NCBI GenBank assembly: GCA_024762675.1
Contig: JANTGZ010000012.1
Span: 1 to 38,102, forward strand
Origin: Thermodesulfobacteriota bacterium
GTDB taxonomy: Bacteria; Desulfobacterota; Anaeroferrophillalia; Anaeroferrophillales; Tharpellaceae
Length of the DNA stretch: 38,102 nucleotides
Direction of reading: 5' to 3'
Part shown: one piece after another, positions 26,864-34,447 of the stretch
Numbering within the stretch: position 1 is the stretch's first letter
Layout: the number at the start of each line of letters is the position of its first letter
Made by a program: the position numbers and the translations under genes
Notes under the pieces: generated by a model
The model's input: only the letters and a program-made list of their open reading frames with translations
Database searches by the model: none
What the model was told of the DNA's origin: nothing

Positions 26864-27382
26864 CTAAACAGAACCCAAACGACGGTTACGTTGCCGCTCC
26901 TTTTTACTGAGTTTACGGGGGTTGCCTTTTTTCTCAGTCAAATGCCGCCGTTTAGCTGTTACCGGTTCTTCTTCATCTAAACCATCCTCCCCACCACCAA
27001 GCACCATCAGTAAACGCTGACAAAACTCTCCGGATTCCAGAGCCACGGCACCACTCTTTTCTGAACCGCCGACAACCTCCCGATCAGAAGTCACCACCGT
27101 CAAACCGGAACCATAGCGCCGAGCCATATGAATCAATACCTGGTCGGCATTTCGACCAAGTGGAGAGAAGATAATCTCGACCCCCCTATCTGTATAACGT
27201 CGAGGCTCACCGCTACTTATCTGACCACCATCATAAACGACTGTCAGTCGGTTCCTGCTGGCGCTACGATATCGAGCCAACAGTTGATTGAGTTCATCTC
27301 GTTCAGCCTCAAGGTCAAGTCGCCCCAAAGGCTCTCCAGTCAGCGTGGCAATCACATTATATCCATCAATTGCCAGCCACAT
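26864..27382 (-). CDS. NYN domain (YacP-like/DUF901) putative RNA-binding/nuclease protein
   Basis: MWLAIDGYNVIATL, NRLTVVYDGGQ, EIIFSPLGRNADQVLIHMA, LTVVTSDREV; likely start 27382. Confidence 0.82.
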   Translation of the reverse strand: MWLAIDGYNVIATLTGEPLGRLDLEAERDELNQLLARYRSASRNRLTVVYDGGQISSGEPRRYTDRGVEIIFSPLGRNADQVLIHMARRYGSGLTVVTSDREVVGGSEKSGAVALESGEFCQRLLMVLGGGEDGLDEEEPVTAKRRHLTEKKGNPRKLSKKERQRNRRLGSV

Positions 27383-27405
27383 AAAAATCTCTCCCCAAAC
27401 CATCT

Positions 27406-27449
27406 AAAAAAACAGGCCACACCCTTTAAGCATAATTAAGGATGTGGCC
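27406..27449 (-). terminator. Intrinsic terminator downstream of the carboxyltransferase gene
   Basis: Minus strand GGCCACATCCTTAA ... TTAAAGGGTGTGGCC followed by a T-run. Confidence 0.75.
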
Positions 27450-27501
27450 CGATAACTCTTTCTCTCTTTTAAACCAACCGCTTTCTCACCAGTCACCCAC
27501 C

Positions 27502-28869
27502 TCAATCCTTCGGCAGTTTATCCTCAGGCTTGAATTCGCCGGCCTCACGCTCAGCAAAAAACTGCAGAGCCACATCGGGGAAAAGGGCATAAGAAAGGAC
27601 ATCCTCAACGCTTTTGGCTTTATCGCCAAGTTCAGCGGTCAGCTTTTCCATCTCCGGTGGCAAAAGGTCAGCCGGACGACAGGTTACGGGCTCCTCTTTT
27701 TTGAGGGCTTTTTTCTGCACTTCAGCATTAAAAGGGGCCACCGAACGACCATACATCCCTTTAAGTACATTCTTTGATTCTTTCGGAATCATCATATACC
27801 GATTACCGGTAATCACATTCAAAGTCGCCTGGGTACCAACAATCTGGCTACTCGGGGTTACCAGAGGCGGGTAACCGAAATCTTCACGAACCCTAGGGAT
27901 CTCCAAAAGCACATCTTTTAATTTGTCGATCGCTCCCTGATCCCGGAGCTGGCTCTCGAGATTGGACATCATACCGCCCGGCACCTGATAGATAAGAACG
28001 TTGGTATCGACCCCGGTAAAACCGCTCTCATAGGCATTATATTTCTTACGAATACCCTTGATATAATCGGCAATTTCGGCCATCGCTTCCAGATCCAGAC
28101 CGGTATCATATTCAGTCCCTTTCAACGATGCAACCAAACTCTCGGTCGGAGGCTGAGAAGTTCCGGACGCGAGCGCTGAAATCGCACAGTCGACAATATC
28201 GACCCCGGCTTCAACGGCCTTTAAATAGGTCATCGGCGCCATCCCGCTGGTACAGTGGCAATGCAGATGAATCGGGATATCAACCTCACTCTTGATCGCC
28301 TTAACCAGATCATAGGCATCGTAGGGAGCCAGAAGGCCGGCCATATCTTTGATGCAGATCGTATCTGCACCCATGCCGGCAACCTCTTTGGCCATCTTGA
28401 CAAAATATGCATTATCGTGCACCGGACTGATCGTATAGCTGACTGCGACCTCGGCGATCTTGCCGGCTTTTTTAACCGCATCAATCGAAGTTCTCATATT
28501 TCGCGTATCATTCAGGGCATCAAAAATCCTGAAAACATCCATGCCATTGGCGGCAGCCCGCTCAACAAAAGTCTCTAAGACATCGTCGGCATAGTGGCGG
28601 TAACCTAGGATATTCTGACCCCGCAAAAGCATCTGCAGACGGGTATTGGGCATCGCTTTACGTAAGGTTCTGAGGCGTTCCCAAGGGTCTTCTTTGAGAA
28701 ACCTGAGACAGGTATCAAAGGTCGCCCCGCCCCAAACTTCCAGTGACCAATAACCAATACGATCGAGTTTCTCAGCAATCGGCAACATATCCTTGGTCCG
28801 CATCCGGGTTGCCAGTAGCGATTGATGCGCGTCACGCAACACGGTGTCAGTAATCTGTAACTTTCCCAT
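27502..28869 (-). CDS. Carboxyltransferase subunit (PycB / oxaloacetate decarboxylase alpha-type) without fused biotinyl domain
   Basis: ITDTVLRDAHQSLLATRMRTKDMLPIAEKLD, LEVWGGATFDTCLRFLKEDPWERLR, MLLRGQNILGYRHYADDV, HCHCTSGMAPMTYLKAVEAGVDIVDCAISALASGTSQP. Confidence 0.92.
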   Translation of the reverse strand: MGKLQITDTVLRDAHQSLLATRMRTKDMLPIAEKLDRIGYWSLEVWGGATFDTCLRFLKEDPWERLRTLRKAMPNTRLQMLLRGQNILGYRHYADDVLETFVERAAANGMDVFRIFDALNDTRNMRTSIDAVKKAGKIAEVAVSYTISPVHDNAYFVKMAKEVAGMGADTICIKDMAGLLAPYDAYDLVKAIKSEVDIPIHLHCHCTSGMAPMTYLKAVEAGVDIVDCAISALASGTSQPPTESLVASLKGTEYDTGLDLEAMAEIADYIKGIRKKYNAYESGFTGVDTNVLIYQVPGGMMSNLESQLRDQGAIDKLKDVLLEIPRVREDFGYPPLVTPSSQIVGTQATLNVITGNRYMMIPKESKNVLKGMYGRSVAPFNAEVQKKALKKEEPVTCRPADLLPPEMEKLTAELGDKAKSVEDVLSYALFPDVALQFFAEREAGEFKPEDKLPKD

Positions 28870-28914
28870 CTTAATCCTCCTTAAGTTCTCACTGGAATCA
28901 ACAACCGCATACAG

Positions 28915-28940
28915 ATTGTACACTGTATACCGTCGACAAT
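28915..28940. promoter_or_regulatory. 26-bp imperfect palindrome, putative operator
   Basis: ATTGTACACTGTATACCGTCGACAAT; half-sites match at 10/13, centred on GTATAC, 46 bp upstream of the carboxyltransferase start. Confidence 0.5.
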
Positions 28941-28944
28941 GGCA

Positions 28945-28980
28945 GAAAAAAAGCGTGCCCCCATAACCTGGAGTCACGCT
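28945..28980 (-). terminator. Intrinsic terminator after the biotin carrier gene
   Basis: Minus strand AGCGTG-a-CTCC ... GGGG-g-CACGCT followed by TTTTTTT. Confidence 0.8.
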
Positions 28981-28991
28981 CTAAAATATAC

Positions 28992-29204
28992 TTACTCGAT
29001 AACTGCAATAACCGTATCGGATTCAACTGCGTCACCAACGGCAACCTTAATCTCTTTAACCGTTCCATCTATGGGAGAGACAACCGGCATCTCCATCTTC
29101 ATCGCCTCAAGGATGACTACCTCATCGCCTTCAGCTACCTGGTCACCAACACCAACTTCAATCTTAAAAATTTTGCCCACCATTGGGGAAGTTACTTCAG
29201 CCAT
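28992..29204 (-). CDS. Biotin carboxyl carrier protein (70 aa)
   Basis: Biotinylation motif EAMKMEMPV with flanking lipoyl/biotinyl fold MVGKIFKIEVGVGDQVAEGDEVV and GTVKEIKVAVGDAVESDTVIAVIE. Confidence 0.93.
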   Translation of the reverse strand: MAEVTSPMVGKIFKIEVGVGDQVAEGDEVVILEAMKMEMPVVSPIDGTVKEIKVAVGDAVESDTVIAVIE

Positions 29205-29295
29205 TGGTCATTCCTCCGTTTCAAGTTATTTACTAATTATTATCTAGCTTAACCATAATTTATCCATATTTCAATTGGCCTCGACGCTTACCACA

Positions 29296-31050
29296 TCAAT
29301 TTTTCTTTTGCAACAGTTTTTCCATCTTTTGCCTGACTTTGACCTCCTCTTTAAACTCCAGGGAACGGCGATAGTTATCTAAAGCGTCATCATGGCGATC
29401 AAGCTTGACATAGATATCTCCTAAATGCTCATAGATAATCGGATCGTCGGGTACTATCTCTCGGGCTCGAACCAGGTACTCCAAAGCTTTTTCATACTCT
29501 TTTCGTACAAAAAAAAGCCAGCCCATACTGTCAAGTATATAGCCACTATCCGGCTTAATGCTCAAAGCCTTGCCAATCAGTTTCTCGGCATCGCCGAGCT
29601 GCACCCCCTGCTCGACATAGGTATAACCGATAAAATTCAAGACTGTCGCATCATCTGGATTCTCCTTAAGCAAAGCCTGCATAACCGCAATACTGTCGGC
29701 CGCCCGACCGAGATCATTGTAGACTACACCCAAAGCAAAGCGTAGCTTGTAATCATCTGGATGCTGGACCAGAGCATCTTGTAAAATCTGCAAAGCCCCC
29801 TGATCATCATCCTGCTTTTGGCGCAGAGATGAAAGCATACGATACAGGCCAACCTTATCAGGATAATTAACAATCAACTCGCGCAAAATATTTTCGCAGG
29901 CCTCAAACTCCGCTCTCTCTTCATAGAGAAAAGCAGAATGAATGCGGGCGTCGTAGAAGAGATTATCTGATTCGGGAATTGAAAGGAAGAGTTCCAATGC
30001 CTCCTCTTCACGATCCAGCGCTTCAAAACTGGAAGCCAGGTAGAAGGTAATGCGATGCTGATCGAAGTGTTTTACATGCAATTGCTCTAAGATCTCAGCT
30101 GCTTCTTGATATTTACCCTGCTGAAAATAGATCAGGGCAATCTTGACGTTGATGCTGACTGGCACCTGACCCTGGCTCTGCAGTCGCTGAAAAATTTCCA
30201 GAGCGGCATCGAGATTACCATCCCCGACTAACAACTGACCAAGCCTCTCCAAAGCCTGACGATCATCGCCATCTATTTCCAAAAGTCTCTGGTAGGCTCT
30301 AACGGCATCTTCCCGACGCTCGGTAAATTCATAGATCAGGCCCAGGCTGAGCCAGGCATCAGGCATCTCGGGATCGATCTCAAGGGCTTCATTATAATAG
30401 CGCTCAGCCTCCTTATAGAGTTTTAATTCGGCATAAACTTTACCCAGATAAAAAGGGCCAAACACATCCTCGGGACGCTCTTTGCGATACTCCTGCAAGA
30501 GCCCCAAGGCTTTCTCATACTCCAAAGTTTCAACATAGAGGGCAACCAGGTAAAAGATCGCTTCACTGTTGTCAGGCTCTTCAGCTATCAGGCCTTCATA
30601 TTGAAGAATCGCCGCTTCATGCTTGCCCGTCATCGTGTAGATTCCGGCCAACAAACGGCGAGCCCGATGGTTGCCGGGATCAAGTTCCAAGGCGGCTCCG
30701 GCATGAACTCGAGCCTCCTCAAGCTTCATCGCTTTTATCAGAAGATCGGCCAATTCCAGACGCAGGTAGGCTGATTCAGGGTCGGCTTTAACCGCCTTTC
30801 GCAAACTAACCAGGGCCCCGGCCCGAACCTCCTTATCATCTTGATAGCGCAACCAGTTATAGACGGAAAAATAGTAGTAGGCCGCCGGTGATATCCGTTG
30901 TTCAAGCGAAGTTGCCGACTGCGTCAGGGTCATGGAGGCTTGACGCTCCTCGACCTTAGTAGTCCCACAACTTAAAAACAGCCCCCCAAAAAAAATCCCA
31001 AAGAGGATACAGCATAAACTTCGATAAAAAATATTTTGTCGCAATCTCAA
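29296..31050 (-). CDS. TPR-repeat lipoprotein
   Basis: Signal peptide and lipobox (CCILFGIFFGGLFLSCGTT); many TPR units, e.g. AERYYNEALEIDPEMPDAWLSLGLIYEFTERREDAVRAYQRLLEID. Confidence 0.9.
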   Translation of the reverse strand: MRLRQNIFYRSLCCILFGIFFGGLFLSCGTTKVEERQASMTLTQSATSLEQRISPAAYYYFSVYNWLRYQDDKEVRAGALVSLRKAVKADPESAYLRLELADLLIKAMKLEEARVHAGAALELDPGNHRARRLLAGIYTMTGKHEAAILQYEGLIAEEPDNSEAIFYLVALYVETLEYEKALGLLQEYRKERPEDVFGPFYLGKVYAELKLYKEAERYYNEALEIDPEMPDAWLSLGLIYEFTERREDAVRAYQRLLEIDGDDRQALERLGQLLVGDGNLDAALEIFQRLQSQGQVPVSINVKIALIYFQQGKYQEAAEILEQLHVKHFDQHRITFYLASSFEALDREEEALELFLSIPESDNLFYDARIHSAFLYEERAEFEACENILRELIVNYPDKVGLYRMLSSLRQKQDDDQGALQILQDALVQHPDDYKLRFALGVVYNDLGRAADSIAVMQALLKENPDDATVLNFIGYTYVEQGVQLGDAEKLIGKALSIKPDSGYILDSMGWLFFVRKEYEKALEYLVRAREIVPDDPIIYEHLGDIYVKLDRHDDALDNYRRSLEFKEEVKVRQKMEKLLQKKN

Positions 31051-31098
31051 ATCCCTGGCCCTGATAAACCGAAACCAAACAGGCGCTTTTTTATATGC

Positions 31099-31165
31099 AC
31101 CACGAAGACATGAAGATCACGAAGTTAAAAAATGCCTTTCTTCGTGCTCTTCGTGTCTTCGCGGT
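31099..31165. repeat. Long intergenic hairpin, CACGAAGAC type (26-bp arms, 23/26 matches)
   Basis: ACCACGAAGACATGAAGATCACGAAG (31099-31124) against CTTCGTGCTCTTCGTGTCTTCGCGGT (31140-31165). Confidence 0.85.
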
Positions 31166-31193
31166 AAAAAATATTTTGCCCTCGACCTTACGG

Positions 31194-32465
31194 CTAAGGC
31201 CGGGGACCTTTTTTTACTTTAAAGGAGGAGAGTTCAACGTAACAGTCGTGAACCTTATCCGGATAGTTGTAGAAGGCGATCATAAAGGGTAGTTCACCAC
31301 CATTTGGGGGCAGCGTGACGGCAGTATTTTCGAGCATCGCCAGCTTGCTGCCATCCAACCGATCAAGCTCCTCTTCGGAGAAACTGACCCCGCCGGCAGT
31401 CACGACCTCAGTCACGGCCTGACCCGCTTCATCCAGAAGAACCCCTTTGATTTTAAGGTCGGTCACCAACTTGGGTGAACTGTTAACAACCTTGCCGCGC
31501 AGCACAATAACTATGCGCTCGGAAGGCAGCCGCAAGCGCCGATTCTCGACCTCTACTAGTTTAAGATGTTTTACCATGTCGACCGAGAAGCGTTGCCAGA
31601 GCCCATAAGCGGCCCACAAAGCCAGACTCAGAACTATAAAACAGATTAGAACCAGCATAAAGCTACGTTTTTTATCGCCAACTTTGGGAGATTTAACACC
31701 AGCCGGAGAAGACGACGAACTTTTAACAGAAGACTCCATCTCAGCCCGCTTGCCTAACTCTTTAGCTTTAGCTTCCTCTATCTTCGAGTTGGCCACTTCA
31801 GGTGGCAGGTCTTCTACCTGTTTCAACAGATCATCGAAATCACCATCGTCATCGAGTTGTGTCTGCCGCTCTTGTTGCGATTCTTTTTGAGCATCGCCAA
31901 GATCGACGACGGAGTCCGAACCATCCTCAAAACTGTCAAACTCGATATCATCAAGATTGAGATCATCAATATCCAGAGCCAGCTCTTCGAGCTCCTGGTC
32001 ACCACCTTCAGCTTTACTTTTTTCAGACGGCTTAGAAGCCTCTTCATGAGAATCGGGCTGCTCACCAAATGAAAAGTCATCATCACCATCAAAATCATCA
32101 GAGAGCTCAAAAATCGATTCATCCGGAGCACTTTCCACAACATCGACAACATCCTCTTCTAAGACCGGGGACGACACCTCAACAGATTCGGTTTCACTTT
32201 CTACGCCGGTTGTCACAACTTTGTCTACGACAGCTTCATCTTCAGACCCAACCGAATCAGTCACTTCAGCCGATACGGCCACAAGCTCATCCTCCGTCGA
32301 TGGCAGCGGTGCATCAACACTACCGAGATCACCTTCAGACTCTTTAGAGGAGAAAAGAAATTCCCAGCCACATCGCGAACAGTGGAGATTAAACTCAGCA
32401 CCGGATGCCAGCTTCTCATCAGGCAGATTATATTTCGTCAGACAGCGTGGGCAAGTAACGATCAT
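31194..32465 (-). CDS. MJ0042-type zinc-ribbon protein with acidic linker, TM segment and DUF3426-like C-terminus
   Basis: MIVTCPRCLTKYNLPDEKLASGAEFNLHCSRCGWEF, Asp/Glu/Ser-rich middle, SFMLVLICFIVLSLALWAAYGLW, VVNSSPKLVTDLKIKGVLLDEAGQAV. Confidence 0.85.
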   Translation of the reverse strand: MIVTCPRCLTKYNLPDEKLASGAEFNLHCSRCGWEFLFSSKESEGDLGSVDAPLPSTEDELVAVSAEVTDSVGSEDEAVVDKVVTTGVESETESVEVSSPVLEEDVVDVVESAPDESIFELSDDFDGDDDFSFGEQPDSHEEASKPSEKSKAEGGDQELEELALDIDDLNLDDIEFDSFEDGSDSVVDLGDAQKESQQERQTQLDDDGDFDDLLKQVEDLPPEVANSKIEEAKAKELGKRAEMESSVKSSSSSPAGVKSPKVGDKKRSFMLVLICFIVLSLALWAAYGLWQRFSVDMVKHLKLVEVENRRLRLPSERIVIVLRGKVVNSSPKLVTDLKIKGVLLDEAGQAVTEVVTAGGVSFSEEELDRLDGSKLAMLENTAVTLPPNGGELPFMIAFYNYPDKVHDCYVELSSFKVKKGPRP

Positions 32466-32668
32466 GACCATCACCTTTATGATAGTGAAAAAAGTTAAGC
32501 AACCAATAATATTACACAACACTTAAAACAGAGAATACCATTCTTTGCAAGAAAATATTGACGGCTTCTTAAAAACTCCCCGCTCTTGGTCGCGCGGCAG
32601 ATTTAGAACCTTTACAGTTTCTTCCGGTTTATGATTTTTGATAAATTCATCAATATTTATGCCAGGGA

Positions 32669-33838
32669 TTACCCTGAAGCAGTAAAGAGTGATGGCAGCG
32701 ATGCCAGAAAAGCACGCTGACGAAACTCTTCAACTCCATTTGGACCCACGGTCTCCACTGTCAACCCAACCCCACCAGGGAATTGGGTACGCAATTGTTT
32801 TCTTGCACCAGGCAGCAACTCCCGCAAGTTCCGAGCCGGTTCTTCACCAACTACCATCAACTTCACCTGCAATTCTCTGGAGCCAAGCAAGACCTGAGCT
32901 CCCAAAGGCCCAAGCCCCTCAAGATCAAGATAGATCATCAAGGTATAAAGATTGCCACCAGAAACTTTCGCTTCGCCATCCCGCATCAGGCGCAACCAAA
33001 GATCAGCGACACTCCCCCAACCCCAGAGCGGCAACAGCAAAATAAAACCTTCATCACTGCGCAAACCGGGGTTGTTGAGAGACTGGTTTAACTCTACCAA
33101 ATCGAGTAAAGAGCGGAGTGTGGAGCGTAGTTTAGCGACCAGTTTTGCCTCGTGGTCACCGCCTTTGTCAAATAACTCTTCAATAAATCCACTATGTAAC
33201 TCGGCCAACATCTGGAGCAGGCTCTCCTTGGTTGTAACCAGCTCCCGACCCGCCCACCGGGATAATTTTTCCGGCCCACCCAGCAGCAGAGCGGCCAGCT
33301 CCTGCTCATAATAAAGGCCCAGTTGCTTAAACGGCAAGCCCCCCCCTGAGCGAAGCTCAGAAATCAAGGATGCGGCTGAAAAGCGAGCCGTTAAAGAGTT
33401 TAAAGAGTTACGTAATGAGGCAGGCATTTGGATCGTCTCATCCAGCAGCAACTCCTTGAGAAGGATGATGTTCTTGGAGAAAAGGTTGGGATCAGCAACA
33501 ACCTCCCCCATCAATCTGCGGATCGACAAAGGTAGACCATCTTCCGCCTGAATGGAAAGACTAAGTTTGACCAGCGGTTCAAGACCCTCAAGGCGGACCG
33601 TAAAAAGACCCGCCGTTCCCGGCGGGGCCGAACCTCGGGCAACAACCTCGGTTCCAGCAACCTCAAGGAGTAGTTTTTCCGGACTTAATACCTCGACCAG
33701 GCGGACCGTCAACAACTCTCCGAGACGCCCGGCAAGATAGCTTTTCAACGATGCTGAAGCGGCTTTACCAGTCTCTGAGGTTTCACCTTTAAAGAGAAGG
33801 CTCTGCCCCGGATCAGAAAAAGTAAGAGTCTCAATCAA
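32669..33838 (-). CDS. Putative FliK-like flagellar hook-length control family protein
   Basis: C-terminal MIYLDLEGLGPLGAQVLLGSRELQVKLMVVGEEPARNLRELLPGARKQLRTQFPGGVGLTVETV fits the Flg_hook pattern; overlaps the upstream gene by 8 bp. Confidence 0.55.
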   Translation of the reverse strand: MIETLTFSDPGQSLLFKGETSETGKAASASLKSYLAGRLGELLTVRLVEVLSPEKLLLEVAGTEVVARGSAPPGTAGLFTVRLEGLEPLVKLSLSIQAEDGLPLSIRRLMGEVVADPNLFSKNIILLKELLLDETIQMPASLRNSLNSLTARFSAASLISELRSGGGLPFKQLGLYYEQELAALLLGGPEKLSRWAGRELVTTKESLLQMLAELHSGFIEELFDKGGDHEAKLVAKLRSTLRSLLDLVELNQSLNNPGLRSDEGFILLLPLWGWGSVADLWLRLMRDGEAKVSGGNLYTLMIYLDLEGLGPLGAQVLLGSRELQVKLMVVGEEPARNLRELLPGARKQLRTQFPGGVGLTVETVGPNGVEEFRQRAFLASLPSLFTASG

Positions 33839-34355
33839 GGCGTCTGCACCCTTGAGGATATCGAGCGGCCAGATCGACGTAGAGATCTTTACCGTAATTC
33901 CAGAATTTTTTGTGACGCTCGTTAACCATACCTATTTCCCGGGCCGGATTTCCCGCGACCACAACCCCAGGCGCTATAATTTTGCCATTGGGCACCACAG
34001 CCCCCTCGGCAACAATGCTCCATTCGCCGATTTTTACATTAAAAGAGAGAATCGCCCCAATCCCGACCACGGCTGAATCAGCGACCTCAAGACAGTGCAA
34101 TTTAGCACCATGCCCGACCGTCACCCGTTCTCCCAAACGACAACAACATCCGGGATTGATATGGAGTATCGCACCCTCTTCGACCGCACTCTGCGGACCG
34201 ATATCGATGGTACCATAATCGCCCCTCAAAATGGCTCCATGACCGATATAGACATCGTCGGCCAAACGCACATCACCGATAATAATTGCGGTCTCCGCAA
34301 CATAGGCCCCCGGCGCAAAGGTCGGCCGGCGGCCTTCAAATTCATAGATCGGCAT
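33831..34355 (-). CDS. Gamma carbonic anhydrase family / hexapeptide-repeat protein
   Basis: AETAIIIGDVRLADDVYIGHGAILRGDYGTIDIGPQSAVEEGAILHINPGCCCRLGERVTVGHGAKLHC. Confidence 0.9.
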   Translation of the reverse strand: MPIYEFEGRRPTFAPGAYVAETAIIIGDVRLADDVYIGHGAILRGDYGTIDIGPQSAVEEGAILHINPGCCCRLGERVTVGHGAKLHCLEVADSAVVGIGAILSFNVKIGEWSIVAEGAVVPNGKIIAPGVVVAGNPAREIGMVNERHKKFWNYGKDLYVDLAARYPQGCRRLD

Positions 34356-34371
34356 TACAATTCCTTTTTTT

Positions 34372-34447
34372 AGTCTTCAGTCTTCAGTACCCAGTAGTCA
34401 GTAAAACCCACTCTAAACTGTCGACTGACTACTGACTACTGACGACT
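34372..34447. repeat. Inverted heptad array: five AGT heptads then six ACT heptads
   Basis: AGT at 34372, 34379, 34386, 34393, 34400; ACT at 34410, 34417, 34424, 34431, 34438, 34445. Confidence 0.9.

Noticed and set aside
34372-34447. Heptad array considered as a CRISPR
   Set aside because: Units are 7 bp with no 20-50 bp spacers, and no cas genes are present.
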